DNA of 64,000 nt, from NCBI RefSeq assembly GCF_001889405.1, contig NZ_CP017921.1:62001-126000 (forward strand), written 5' to 3'. Position 1 is the stretch's first letter, and every line of letters starts with the position of its first letter. The DNA comes from Methanohalophilus halophilus. Its GTDB lineage: Archaea; Halobacteriota; Methanosarcinia; Methanosarcinales; Methanosarcinaceae. Positions 1 to 8,626 of the stretch are shown in pieces. The position numbers and the translations under genes are program-made. The notes beneath the pieces are model-generated. The model was not told the origin of the DNA. It ran no database searches and was given only the letters and a program-made list of their open reading frames with translations.

Positions 1-1
1 C

Positions 2-1606
2 CGCCTCGGTGTCGACCAGAACCCCAGGAAACTGGAAATGAAGAAAGTCGGTAAGGATATTGCAGAAAAGAGGGGCCTTGCAGGATACAACCCAATGATG
101 CACTGCGGTGGTATCCCTCTCGGTCAGAGAGCTCTGACACCATCCTTCATCTCCGGCAATGATGACATGATGGTCGAAAATGATGACCTTCACTATGTCA
201 ACAATGCTGCAATGCAGCAGATGTGGGACGACATACGCAGAACCTGTATTGTCGGTATGGATATGGCCCACGAAACCCTCGAGAAAAGACTGAGTATCGA
301 GGTAACCCCTGAAACAATCAACCACTACCTCGAAGTGCTCAACCACGCACTCCCTGGCGGTGCAGTTGTTCAGGAACACATGGTAGAGAGCCACCCTGCA
401 CTAGTCGATGACTGTTACGTGAAAATATTCACAGGTGACGATGAACTTGCAGACGAGATCGATGACCAATTCCTCATCGACATCGACAAACAGTTCCCTG
501 CAGAACAGGCAGAACAGCTCAAATCCGCAATCGGCAATACCACCTGGCAGGCAGCCCACATCCCAACCATCGTATCCAGAACAACAGACGGTGGTCAGAC
601 CACAAGGTGGACTGCAATGCAGATTGGTATGTCTTACATCGCAGCATACGGAATGTGTGCCGGTGAAGCAGCTGTAGCAGACCTTTCCTACGCAGCAAAG
701 CACGCAGGTGTTGTCAACATGGGTGACATGCTCCCTGCAAGACGTGCACGTGCACCAAACGAACCTGGTGGTGTTACCTTTGGTAACCTCTCAGATATCA
801 TCCAGACCAGCCGTATAAACCCAGATGACCCTGCAAACGTAACCCTTGAGGTAGTCGGTGCAGGATGTATGCTCTACGACCAGATCTGGCTCGGATCCTA
901 CATGTCTGGTGGTGTCGGTTTTACCCAGTACTCCACTGCTGCATACACCAACAACATTCTGGATGACAACCTGTACTATGACGTTGAATACATCAACGAC
1001 AAGTATGACGGTGCAGCTGACAAAGGTATCGACAACAAGGTCGCCCCAAGCATGGATGTTATCAAGGATATCGCAACAGAGTCCACACTCTACGGTCTCG
1101 AGAACTACGAGAAATACCCAGTTGCACTTGAAGACCACTTCGGTGGATCCCAGAGAGCAACCGTCCTGTCCGCAGCCGCCGGTAGTGCAGGATCCCTTGC
1201 AACCGGTAACGCAAACGCCGGTCTCTCCGCATGGTATCTCTGTATGTACCTGCACAAGGAAGGTCACGGACGTCTCGGATTCTTCGGATTCGACCTGCAG
1301 GACCAGTGTGGTGCAACCAACACCTTCTCCTACCAGTCCGATGAAGGTCTGCCCCACGAACTCCGTGGTCCAAACTATCCGAACTACGCAATGAACGTTG
1401 GTCACCAGGGTGGCTACGCTGCAATCGCAGCCGCAGCACACGCCGGTCGTGGAGATGCATACGCACTCAACCCACTGATCAAGGTCTGTTTCGCCGACGA
1501 AATGCTCCCATTCGACTTCTCCCAGCCAAGGAAGGAGTTCGGACGCGGTGCGCTTCGTGAGTTCGAGCCTTCTGGTGAGAGATCCCTCATCATCCCGGCC
1601 AAATAA
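2..1606 (+). CDS. mcrA: Methyl-coenzyme M reductase subunit alpha (5' end outside window)
   Basis: McrA is the catalytic subunit of the cytoplasmic (alpha-beta-gamma)2 enzyme that makes methane and the CoM-CoB heterodisulfide from methyl-CoM and CoB using coenzyme F430. The reading frame is open to base 2, so the first 40 or so residues lie outside the window; the ATG at 38 is an internal Met. Family landmarks are present: the YNPMMH region, the [11 protein letters not shown] loop that carries the methyl-Arg, the KHAGVVNMG stretch with the methyl-His, and [13 protein letters not shown], which holds the thioglycine, didehydroaspartate and methylcysteine sites. Codon use is rich in C-ending codons, as expected for a very highly expressed gene. 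It is the last gene of the mcrBDCGA operon by usual order, and a strong terminator follows. Confidence 0.98.
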   Translation, partial: RLGVDQNPRKLEMKKVGKDIAEKRGLAGYNPMMHCGGIPLGQRALTPSFISGNDDMMVENDDLHYVNNAAMQQMWDDIRRTCIVGMDMAHETLEKRLSIEVTPETINHYLEVLNHALPGGAVVQEHMVESHPALVDDCYVKIFTGDDELADEIDDQFLIDIDKQFPAEQAEQLKSAIGNTTWQAAHIPTIVSRTTDGGQTTRWTAMQIGMSYIAAYGMCAGEAAVADLSYAAKHAGVVNMGDMLPARRARAPNEPGGVTFGNLSDIIQTSRINPDDPANVTLEVVGAGCMLYDQIWLGSYMSGGVGFTQYSTAAYTNNILDDNLYYDVEYINDKYDGAADKGIDNKVAPSMDVIKDIATESTLYGLENYEKYPVALEDHFGGSQRATVLSAAAGSAGSLATGNANAGLSAWYLCMYLHKEGHGRLGFFGFDLQDQCGATNTFSYQSDEGLPHELRGPNYPNYAMNVGHQGGYAAIAAAAHAGRGDAYALNPLIKVCFADEMLPFDFSQPRKEFGRGALREFEPSGERSLIIPAK

Positions 1607-1613
1607 GCACAAT

Positions 1614-1650
1614 GTTGAAGCAGGGTCACCTGCTTCTTCAACTATTTTTT
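1614..1650 (+). terminator. Terminator of the mcr operon
   Basis: A near-perfect hairpin (GTTGAAG-CAGG against CCTG-CTTCTTCAAC, small loop) begins 7 bases after the mcrA stop and is followed by a run of six T. This is the expected end of the mcr transcript. Confidence 0.8.
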
Positions 1651-1675
1651 AAGTCCTCGATCAAATAGCTAAAAG

Positions 1676-1690
1676 CTTTTTTTATATGAT
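1676..1690 (+). promoter_or_regulatory. Putative TATA box for proA-proB
   Basis: A T-rich element with TTTATATGAT lies about 55 bases upstream of the proA ATG, after the mcr terminator. A start of transcription near 1710 would give a leader of about 30 bases carrying the AGGTG ribosome site. Assigned from sequence and position only. Confidence 0.4.
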
Positions 1691-1739
1691 GATCTTATTT
1701 GCTCTTGCCATAGTTACAACCATATAATCAGGTGTTCCC

Positions 1740-3083
1740 ATGACCGATAATACAGAGAAAAAAGTCATACCAGCAAAAGATGCCTCCATCAAACTTGCCA
1801 GCATAAATACACTCCTAAAAAATAAAGGGCTTGAAGCAATGGCAGAGGCCCTTGATCAAAATAGAAATTCGATACTTAAGGCAAACCGCAAAGACCTCGA
1901 ATATGCTGAGCAATTAAAAAACCAAGGGAAAATCTCACAGGCTCTTGTGGACAGGCTGAAAGTAAATGATAGCAAAATCGATGGAATGATCGCAGGTATA
2001 AGAGATGTCATGGAACTTGAAGACCCCACAGGCAAAACTCTCAGCTGCTTAGAGCTTGATGAGGGACTGGAACTGTACCAGGTAAGTTGTCCTATCGGCC
2101 TTATAGGGGTTATTTTCGAGTCACGTCCTGATGTTGTTCCGCAGATCATGTCCCTGTGCCTGAAAAGCGGTAATGCAACGATCTTTAAAGGTGGAAGTGA
2201 AGCCTTTAATTCAAATCGTACTATTTTCAACATACTTAAAGAAGCCATAGAAGAAATCGGGGATATTCCTGCAAAGGCCTTTCAACTGATGGAAACCCGG
2301 GAAGAGGTAATGGACATCCTGGCACTTGATTCCTATATAGACCTGCTCATACCTCGTGGTTCGAACGCTTTCGTGAAGTTCATACAGGATAATACCAGGA
2401 TACCTGTATTAGGTCATGCAGACGGGATATGTCATGTCTATGTGGACAATGAAGCAGACATAGAAAAAGCGATTGATGTCTGTTATGATTCAAAGGTACA
2501 GTACCCGGCAGTGTGCAATGCAATGGAAACATTGCTTGTAAACAGTGATATTGCAAGCAAGTTCCTGCCCGAAATGATCGAAAAATTCGTCAAAGCAGGT
2601 GTAGAGGTCCGGTTGGATGAGAAAACATACACTATTGCAGAAGATAAAGGCATCCGGGGTTTGAAAAAAGCATCCGAGGAAGACTGGAGTACCGAATATA
2701 ATGATTTGATACTGTCTGTGAAAATGGTTGATTCAATGAATGAAGCAATCGATCATATTAACAGGTACGGTTCCCATCATACAGATTGTATAGTTACTAA
2801 AAGCAAGGACAAGCGCCGTACATTTACCGAACTTGTGGATTCCTCAAGCGTCATGGTCAATGCCTCTACAAGATTTGCCGATGGCTTCAGGTATGGTAAA
2901 GGTGCAGAGGTTGGCATCAGCACAAACAAAATACATGCACGGGGGCCCGTAGGAATGGAAGGTCTTTTGATATACAAGTATATTCTTCTTGGAAATGGTG
3001 ACAGAGTATCCGATTATACCGGGGATAAGGCAAAAAAATTTACCCACAGAAAGCTGGATAAACAGATTAGTGACATTATTTGA
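1740..3083 (+). CDS. proA: Glutamate-5-semialdehyde dehydrogenase (gamma-glutamyl phosphate reductase)
   Basis: ProA reduces gamma-glutamyl phosphate with NADPH to glutamate-5-semialdehyde, the second step of proline synthesis. The 447 residues match the family length, with an aldehyde-dehydrogenase fold. The catalytic cysteine is C259 in PAVCNAMET, and the cofactor region has FESRPDVVPQ and LKSGNATIFKGG. The ATG at 1740 follows an AGGTG ribosome site. proB starts 17 bases after the stop, so the pair is an operon with the order proA-proB, the reverse of the common bacterial order. Few archaea carry this bacterial-type ProBA route; in Methanosarcinales it is usually regarded as acquired. No proC is seen nearby. 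Confidence 0.96.
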   Translation: MTDNTEKKVIPAKDASIKLASINTLLKNKGLEAMAEALDQNRNSILKANRKDLEYAEQLKNQGKISQALVDRLKVNDSKIDGMIAGIRDVMELEDPTGKTLSCLELDEGLELYQVSCPIGLIGVIFESRPDVVPQIMSLCLKSGNATIFKGGSEAFNSNRTIFNILKEAIEEIGDIPAKAFQLMETREEVMDILALDSYIDLLIPRGSNAFVKFIQDNTRIPVLGHADGICHVYVDNEADIEKAIDVCYDSKVQYPAVCNAMETLLVNSDIASKFLPEMIEKFVKAGVEVRLDEKTYTIAEDKGIRGLKKASEEDWSTEYNDLILSVKMVDSMNEAIDHINRYGSHHTDCIVTKSKDKRRTFTELVDSSSVMVNASTRFADGFRYGKGAEVGISTNKIHARGPVGMEGLLIYKYILLGNGDRVSDYTGDKAKKFTHRKLDKQISDII

Positions 3084-3100
3084 AATGATATCCGGGGATA

Positions 3101-4237
3101 GTGAGTTTGAGCAAAAGAAAAGTCATCCTTGACAACGCTAAAAAAGTTGTCATCAAAATAGGAACAACTTCCATAAGTAATGATTGTGGAGGATTGAATG
3201 AGGAATTCATGAAACATGTGGCCTCACAGATTGCATACCTCCACAGTCTGGAAAAAGAAGTCATTCTTGTTAGCTCTGGCTCCATTGGAGTGGGAATTGA
3301 CCTGATGCAACTTGGCTGTAAGCCACGGGAAATTCCGGTTCGACAGGCAGCAGCAGCCGTTGGTCAAAATATTTTGATGCAAAAATGGATGGAGGCTTTT
3401 AGTACTTACGATCTCAATGTTGCCCAGATTCTTTTGACCTACGACTCCTTCACCAGCAGGTTAACCTATCTCAACCTGAGAAACAGCATATCCACGTTAC
3501 TGGAATATGGGGTAATCCCAATTATCAATGAGAATGACAGTACCTGTGTGCACGAGATAGAAGCTACCCTTGGAGATAATGACAGGCTTTCCGCAATGGT
3601 TGCCAGTAAAATGGAAGCCGATTTGCTGATACTCCTATCGGATATTGATGGTTTATATGATAAAAATCCTAAAAGGCACAAGGATGCTGTATTACTGAAA
3701 ACTGTGTCTGAGGTTACACCAACTATAGAAAGTTATGGCGGGAGCCCTTCAAGTACAAAGGGTACCGGTGGCATGAGAACAAAAATAGATGCTGCCAAGA
3801 TATGCAATATCGCAGGCTGCCATATGGTAATTGCAAACAGTTCTATCCAAAACGCAATCCTCAAAATAATGGAAGGCGAAGAAATCGGCACCCTGTTTTT
3901 AGCTGAAGGAGAAGTACATAAGAACCGCATTCGATGGATTTTACTTGCTCATTCCTCAGGCACAATCGTGGTAGATGAAGGAGCCAGAGATGCGGTAAGA
4001 AACCGCATGAGTCTCCTGCCTTCGGGTGTAATTGGAGTGGATGGTGATTTTGATCGCGGAGATATAGTAAAGCTCGAGTGCAACGGGCAAGTATTCGGGA
4101 AAGGAATTACGGATTATACCTCAGATGAATTGCAGAAAATAAAGGGAAAACATACCAATATGATAGCAAATATCCTGGGATATAAAAATTATGATAATGT
4201 TCTAAATAAAGATAATATAGGGATTTTTAGAGAATGA
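3101..4237 (+). CDS. proB: Glutamate 5-kinase with PUA domain
   Basis: ProB phosphorylates glutamate to gamma-glutamyl phosphate, the committed and usually proline-inhibited step. The GTG start at 3101 lies 17 bases after proA. Residues about 1-260 form the amino-acid-kinase domain: VVIKIGTTS near the start, VSSGSIGVGID, INENDSTCV, and LLSDIDGLYDKNP. Residues about 285-365 form a C-terminal PUA domain (GTIVVDEGARDAV onward), as in the long bacterial ProB. Length 378 is normal. ProA and ProB are known to work together because the acyl-phosphate is unstable, which fits the tight spacing. Confidence 0.95.
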   Translation: MSLSKRKVILDNAKKVVIKIGTTSISNDCGGLNEEFMKHVASQIAYLHSLEKEVILVSSGSIGVGIDLMQLGCKPREIPVRQAAAAVGQNILMQKWMEAFSTYDLNVAQILLTYDSFTSRLTYLNLRNSISTLLEYGVIPIINENDSTCVHEIEATLGDNDRLSAMVASKMEADLLILLSDIDGLYDKNPKRHKDAVLLKTVSEVTPTIESYGGSPSSTKGTGGMRTKIDAAKICNIAGCHMVIANSSIQNAILKIMEGEEIGTLFLAEGEVHKNRIRWILLAHSSGTIVVDEGARDAVRNRMSLLPSGVIGVDGDFDRGDIVKLECNGQVFGKGITDYTSDELQKIKGKHTNMIANILGYKNYDNVLNKDNIGIFRE

Positions 4238-4238
4238 A

Positions 4239-4250
4239 TTAATATATAAG
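4239..4250 (+). promoter_or_regulatory. TATA box for a probably leaderless kinase gene
   Basis: TTAATATATAAG is centred about 26 bases before the ATG at 4271, so transcription should start at or next to the start codon. No convincing ribosome site precedes 4271. Together these suggest a leaderless mRNA. Confidence 0.5.
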
Positions 4251-4270
4251 TATGAATATCTAATATAGTA

Positions 4271-5821
4271 ATGGCATCTGGATGTGGTGACATGCTTGAT
4301 GATATAATACCTACAATTGCCCTTATAAGCAGCAAAAATAACGATAAATTGCTAGGGTACCTGTCAGCATACAGGATACTACAAACAGAACCCAAAAAAG
4401 ATACTATTTCTTTTATCAAAAAAAATACACCGACTATAGTTATAATTGACAATACTGTACCTGAAGAGGTTAACTACCGCATTTGCAGGGAGCTTAAGCA
4501 AAATACAGGTAATCGATATCTCCCCATAATTATGGTCACCAAAACAGACAAAGAAGAGATAAGGGCAGCTCTTACAGAGGGGGCAGATGATTTCATAACC
4601 GACCAGTCCGATGATCTGGAAATTCTCACAAGAATCAATTCCCTGTTACAAATAAAGAACCTCTATGATAAACTTTCAAAAGAAAGGGATCAGGCACAGA
4701 CTTACATCGATGTTGCCCAAACAATAATAGGCGTAGTTGACAGGGACCTGAAAGTAGTACTTGCCAATAAAAAAGCTTCTGAAATTCTGGGGTATTCCCA
4801 GGAAGAAATTATAGGACAGAAATGGTTCGATGTCTTTTTGCCGGAACGAATAAGGGACATGATAAAGACCGGCTATAAAATGGTCCTGGAGGGGGAAATT
4901 GAACCTCCCGAATTCTCAGAAAAACCTATTCTTACACGTACAGGTGAAGAACGATTGGTTTTCTGGCATGATGTTGTGCTCAAAGACGATAAGGGGAAAA
5001 TCATGGGTACCATCAGTTCCGGTGAAGATATTACTGAAAAAAAACAGGCAGAAATGGCCCTTTTAGAGGCAAATAAAGAACTTCAGGAACTGGACAGCAT
5101 GAGAAATGAATTTCTCGCCAATATAAGCAAGGAATTACAAATACCTCTTGCATCCATCAAAGGTTTCAGCGATTTGCTCGCCAAAGGCGAGTTCGGGGAA
5201 ATTAATAGCAAGCAAAAAGACGCCCTGCTTACAATAAATAGAAATTGTGATAGGCTACAGCAACATGTCAATGCTCTTCTCTATGCCAGTGAAGACTTTA
5301 GTCAAAATGTGATATACAATTTTGAAGATACAGATATAAATTCCCTTCTCAACAAGACCCTGAATGACCTGACAATTAATTTTACAAAATATAACCTGAC
5401 ACTTGAAAGAAACCTAGAAAATATTCCACATATAAATGCTGATGAAAGACACCTGGAAAATGCTATTTTCCATATACTCGATAATGCAATCAAGTTTACT
5501 CCTGCAAATGGTAACATAAAAGTTTCCACCAGTAGAACAGGCAAATACGTCGAGATAAAAATAAGGGATTCAGGAATTGGAATAGCCAAAGACAAGTTAG
5601 AAAATATTTTTAAAAGTTTTTATCAGGTAGACGGTTCCACAAGAAGAAAATATGGAGGAACTGGCATTGGCCTCTACATCTGCAAGAAAATCATTGAAGG
5701 TCACAATGGTCAAATCCTGGTGAAAAGCTTAGAAGGAAAGGGTAGTGAATTCACAATTCAACTCCCGGTTCGCACCCGACCTGATCATACCACTACTGAA
5801 AGCCTGGCTGTTGCCCGCTAA
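4271..5821 (+). CDS. REC-PAS-HATPase sensor protein with degenerate phosphorylation sites
   Basis: The 516-residue soluble protein has a receiver-like domain (about 10-130), a PAS domain (about 145-265, ending GTISSGEDITEKK), a dimerisation/HisKA-like segment (about 277-345) and a HATPase_c domain (about 385-500). The ATP-binding boxes look intact: LDNAIKFTP, RDSGIGIAKD, YGGTGIGLYI. The usual SHELRTPL phosphoacceptor box reads SKELQIPL, so the histidine is replaced by K287 (codon AAG, 5129-5131). The receiver domain keeps a candidate acceptor Asp (IVIIDN) but lacks the N-terminal acidic pair and has Asp where the conserved Lys should be (FITDQ). No partner regulator is adjacent. It may be a pseudokinase or signal scaffold, or it may phosphorylate elsewhere. 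Start 4271 is supported by the TATA spacing; an ATG at 4292 is an alternative. Confidence 0.88.
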   Translation: MASGCGDMLDDIIPTIALISSKNNDKLLGYLSAYRILQTEPKKDTISFIKKNTPTIVIIDNTVPEEVNYRICRELKQNTGNRYLPIIMVTKTDKEEIRAALTEGADDFITDQSDDLEILTRINSLLQIKNLYDKLSKERDQAQTYIDVAQTIIGVVDRDLKVVLANKKASEILGYSQEEIIGQKWFDVFLPERIRDMIKTGYKMVLEGEIEPPEFSEKPILTRTGEERLVFWHDVVLKDDKGKIMGTISSGEDITEKKQAEMALLEANKELQELDSMRNEFLANISKELQIPLASIKGFSDLLAKGEFGEINSKQKDALLTINRNCDRLQQHVNALLYASEDFSQNVIYNFEDTDINSLLNKTLNDLTINFTKYNLTLERNLENIPHINADERHLENAIFHILDNAIKFTPANGNIKVSTSRTGKYVEIKIRDSGIGIAKDKLENIFKSFYQVDGSTRRKYGGTGIGLYICKKIIEGHNGQILVKSLEGKGSEFTIQLPVRTRPDHTTTESLAVAR

Positions 5822-5833
5822 AAATAAAAAGCA

Positions 5834-5857
5834 AAGAACAGTTTCAATCCTGTTCTT
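5834..5857. terminator. Bidirectional terminator hairpin
   Basis: A perfect 8-base stem (AAGAACAG / CTGTTCTT, 8-base loop) lies between the convergent sensor gene and the ccmF half-gene, overlapping the last codons of the latter. Confidence 0.6.
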
Positions 5858-6893
5858 CAAAATACCTTTTTGCAAGCAGCGATGTTCCCATAAGCGTAAT
5901 TCCTGCAAGGAATATACCTATTAAGAGGCCTTCTGCATTGAAATCCTGCCAGGAATGGACAGAAGCCCACATACCACTTCTCGTAACAAAAGTTGCAAAA
6001 ATTACAAGTATAAATGAGAAAATAGCCATTGCTGGCGCCAGGAACCTGAACTGTCCCTGCCTGCCGTATATTGTATGCAGATAAGCTGTCGCAGTTATCC
6101 AGGGAATTAATGAAGAGGTCTCAACCGGATCCCAGCTCCAGTACCATGCACCCCAGCCAAGTACCTCATAGGCCCAGAAACCACCCAGACCTATCCCTGC
6201 AGTCAGGAATAACCAGGAAACCCGCATCCAATTATTGGCTATTTTGCGCCAGCTGTTGTCATTAAGGAGCAAACCCGCAATAGCAGATGCAAAAGGAATA
6301 GTAAAAGCTGCATAGCCCAAAAAAAGGATGGGAGGATGGACGGCCATCCAGGGATTGCGAAGCAGCGGATTCATGCCCTGTCCATCTGTTAGGTGATAGG
6401 GATGGACAAACGGATTCCAGTTGCTTACCATAATGGAGCCGGCTTTTGAGTAATATACTGCAAACGGATTGTCAAGTACAAGCAGCATGAGGAATACCGA
6501 AAGAATACCCAGGGATAGTATCCTTGTGACCATGAATACATTTCCTTTGGAAAAGCGCAAGGAATACCTGAGAACCAGAAGCATAACCGAAATGGCCCAG
6601 GCCCACAACAAAAGAGAACCTTCCTGACCTGCCCAGAAAGCTGAAATACGATAGTATGTGGAAAGATCAAGACTGGAATGATTATAAACATACTCAAAGA
6701 ATGCAGCTACATCATAAAGATAGTATATCAGCATGACAGAAGCAGCTGTGACCAAAACAGTACAGGCAATTTCAAGTCTTAATGAAAGTTTCCGGTAATT
6801 CTCATCTTCCCTGCGAAAACCCAGGTATGAATAGACCATAGCAAACAAACCAAACAGAAATGCCACCCATATAATAATCATTCCAAAATTCAT
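5844..6893 (-). CDS. ccmF: CcmF N-terminal half (cytochrome c haem lyase, WWD protein)
   Basis: CcmF is the haem-handling core of System I cytochrome c maturation; it joins haem delivered by CcmE to apocytochrome c on the outer face of the membrane. This 349-residue protein is strongly hydrophobic (about nine membrane segments). It has the conserved GMNPLLRNPWMAVHPP segment with H186, the WWD motif WGAWYWSWDP (residues 247-256), and TRSGMWASVH with H313. These are features of the N-terminal half of a full-length CcmF of about 650 residues. The start ATG overlaps the stop of the upstream half-gene (ATGA), so the two are translationally coupled. Presence of CcmF implies c-type cytochromes, as in cytochrome-containing methanogens. 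Confidence 0.9.
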   Translation of the reverse strand: MNFGMIIIWVAFLFGLFAMVYSYLGFRREDENYRKLSLRLEIACTVLVTAASVMLIYYLYDVAAFFEYVYNHSSLDLSTYYRISAFWAGQEGSLLLWAWAISVMLLVLRYSLRFSKGNVFMVTRILSLGILSVFLMLLVLDNPFAVYYSKAGSIMVSNWNPFVHPYHLTDGQGMNPLLRNPWMAVHPPILFLGYAAFTIPFASAIAGLLLNDNSWRKIANNWMRVSWLFLTAGIGLGGFWAYEVLGWGAWYWSWDPVETSSLIPWITATAYLHTIYGRQGQFRFLAPAMAIFSFILVIFATFVTRSGMWASVHSWQDFNAEGLLIGIFLAGITLMGTSLLAKRYFEEQD

Positions 6894-7819
6894 GTGGCCA
6901 CCTCATTTTCATTGTCTGGTAGCACTGTACTTCCAAGGAGCAGTATTAACATACCACCAAGCATTATGTAAATACCAGCCCACAGAAAACTGATAAATGG
7001 AACTACCCGCAGATACAGATCAACTTCTCCGGATTTTTCATCGAGGGCTTTTGGGGCAATAAAAACCTCTTCCATGATTGCGCGGTTAATATAGGTAGAA
7101 GTATAGGTCTGTCTCCATTTTATATCGGTTATATACCTAACTGTACCCCTGTCAAACTCATTCCCGTTTTTGGAAATTATAAGACCAACATCCGTTGCAT
7201 ACGATGAACCGGGATAATTGTCATAGGGAGTACCTTCAAAACTTGAATCCATACCCATCACACTCACAGAATAAGGAATCCCCTCAAATGATGTTTCTTC
7301 ACCAATGCTAACTACAGCTGAATCTTCTACTTTCATTGCCGAACTGAAGATGGTGCCGAATATCACCAGCAAAATCCCAATATGGATAATGTGGGCACCT
7401 ATTCCCTTGAAACGTGATTTGCCACTGCGTTTTCTGATAACATGAACCAAGCGGTACAGGGATGCCGCAAAAACAGCAAGCATGGGAATTATAGAAATGT
7501 CTACAAGCAGTTTCCCGGTAGGAGAAAACACTGCCATGAGTACAGACAATAAAACTATACTTCCAAGCAGGATACCAATATACCTGCTGGAGATATGGGT
7601 GACAAGCAGGCAGGCACATAGCAGGATTACAAGTAAACCGGCAATCGGTGCTGCCCTGTTATTGAAATATGTTGCATCCATACCTATTTGCATACCGCTT
7701 AAAAACTGAACCACAAGGGGTGTCAGCATTCCAATTGTTATCAAAGCTGCAAGTGCCCCGAATGCTGTCACTGTTACAAAGATAAGGTTTTTTCTGGAAA
7801 TGAGGTTTTGTAGATCCAT
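6890..7819 (-). CDS. CcmF C-terminal half-like membrane protein
   Basis: This 309-residue membrane protein has four N-terminal hydrophobic segments, one more at about 145-160 (AHIIHIGILLVIFGTIF), then a long extracytoplasmic domain (about 165-275) and a final membrane segment. The GAHIIHIG segment with conserved His and the following beta-rich domain resemble the C-terminal half of CcmF. It is transcribed before, and overlaps by 4 bases, the gene for the N-terminal half. The halves are therefore separate proteins encoded in inverted order relative to a full-length ccmF. Assignment to CcmF is by hydropathy, motif and context and is less certain than for its partner. Confidence 0.75.
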   Translation of the reverse strand: MDLQNLISRKNLIFVTVTAFGALAALITIGMLTPLVVQFLSGMQIGMDATYFNNRAAPIAGLLVILLCACLLVTHISSRYIGILLGSIVLLSVLMAVFSPTGKLLVDISIIPMLAVFAASLYRLVHVIRKRSGKSRFKGIGAHIIHIGILLVIFGTIFSSAMKVEDSAVVSIGEETSFEGIPYSVSVMGMDSSFEGTPYDNYPGSSYATDVGLIISKNGNEFDRGTVRYITDIKWRQTYTSTYINRAIMEEVFIAPKALDEKSGEVDLYLRVVPFISFLWAGIYIMLGGMLILLLGSTVLPDNENEVAT

Positions 7820-7960
7820 GTAAACAAGCCTGTCCTGTAAGAAATATATTAGCAGAAAGGAAGATTTTCATGTATAAAGGAGTTTGTACATTTTAGTTCA
7901 CACTGTTAATTATTTAAACTGATAGTGATTCTTCTCAAAAGAATAATGTTCAGGGAATAG

Positions 7961-7980
7961 TTCAAATCCCACCGGCCACA
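7961..7980 (+). repeat. Isolated tRNA 3'-end fragment (possible att site remnant)
   Basis: The 20 bases read exactly as a tRNA T-loop (TTCAAAT), T-stem 3' strand (CCCAC), acceptor 3' strand (CGGCCAC) and discriminator A. Upstream bases do not pair to complete the T-stem or acceptor stem, so no functional tRNA is present. Such fragments are typical remnants of integrase recombination at tRNA 3' ends, but chance cannot be excluded. Confidence 0.4.
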
Positions 7981-8000
7981 CAGGAATAAAAACAGCAAAC

Positions 8001-8012
8001 CCTTATATAAAA
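8001..8012 (+). promoter_or_regulatory. TATA box for carS-pyrE
   Basis: CCTTATATAAAA is a strong archaeal TATA element. Transcription would start near 8030, just before the AAAAGGGG and GCTGATC Shine-Dalgarno-like bases that precede carS. Confidence 0.6.
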
Positions 8013-8071
8013 ACGAAAATAATTGAAGTCAAAAGGGGCTGATCAAGACGCTTGATACAATTATTATCGCT

Positions 8072-8608
8072 GTGTGGTTAATGTTGCCTGCCTACCTTCC
8101 AAGTCCTTTTGCAGCTCTTTTGGGAGGAGGAAGACCCATTGATGGCAAAAGAACCATGGGTGACGGAAGAAGGATACTTGGTGACGGAAAAACGATAAGG
8201 GGATTTGTCGCCGGAAGTTTAATTGGGATCGTTGCCGGGATTCTGCAAACATGGATTGCCTTTAGCAGAATCGAGTTTATGGGGATCAGATTACCACCTT
8301 TTGGTTATACAATCCCGGATGTAATAATTCCGATTGCTGCTCTTTCGATTGGCTCTCTTCTTGGTGATCTGGCAATGAGTTTTGTTAAAAGGAGGATAGA
8401 TTTGAAAAGAGGAGCTCCTTTGCCTATTGCAGATCAGCTTGATTTTGTAGCAGGTGCCTGGATATTGACCTACCTGGTAGCTCCACAATGGTTTGTTGCA
8501 AATTTCACCCTGAATATCATTATAGTTTTACTGATACTAACACCCCTTTTACACATAGGGACCAATATAATAGGTTATGTACTTGGAATCAAGAAAGAAC
8601 CCTGGTAA
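8072..8608 (+). CDS. carS: CDP-archaeol synthase
   Basis: CarS transfers CMP from CTP to unsaturated archaetidic acid, giving CDP-archaeol for membrane lipid synthesis. This integral membrane protein has the family signature GGGRPIDGKRTMGDGRRILGDGKTIRG in pieces (RPIDGK, DGRRILGDGKT), then hydrophobic segments and KRRIDLKRGAPLPIADQLDF. The GTG at 8072 gives 178 residues, but homologues as I recall them begin about ten residues earlier and the frame stays open to 8027 (translating LIKTLDTIIIAV before WLM). No ATG, GTG or TTG exists in that stretch, so the true start may be a rare codon (CTG 8039 or ATT 8060/8063). pyrE follows after 18 bases, implying co-transcription. Confidence 0.9.
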   Translation: MWLMLPAYLPSPFAALLGGGRPIDGKRTMGDGRRILGDGKTIRGFVAGSLIGIVAGILQTWIAFSRIEFMGIRLPPFGYTIPDVIIPIAALSIGSLLGDLAMSFVKRRIDLKRGAPLPIADQLDFVAGAWILTYLVAPQWFVANFTLNIIIVLLILTPLLHIGTNIIGYVLGIKKEPW

Positions 8609-8626
8609 CCTCAGGAGACCATTGCC

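Noticed and set aside
791-1612. Long open frame (273 codons) antisense to mcrA, plus others at 1062-1466 and 401-703
   Set aside because: These arise from the C-ending codon bias of mcrA; translations are Cys/Val/Thr-rich without motifs, and mcrA is certain.
1686-1692. ATGATGA resembling a C/D-box RNA C box between mcrA and proA
   Set aside because: No D box (CTGA) or second C'/D' pair at proper spacing; more likely part of the promoter region.
7900-7980. A complete degenerate tRNA upstream of carS
   Set aside because: Only the 3' 20 bases fit; the candidate anticodon arm lacks T33 and no acceptor or D-stem can be formed.
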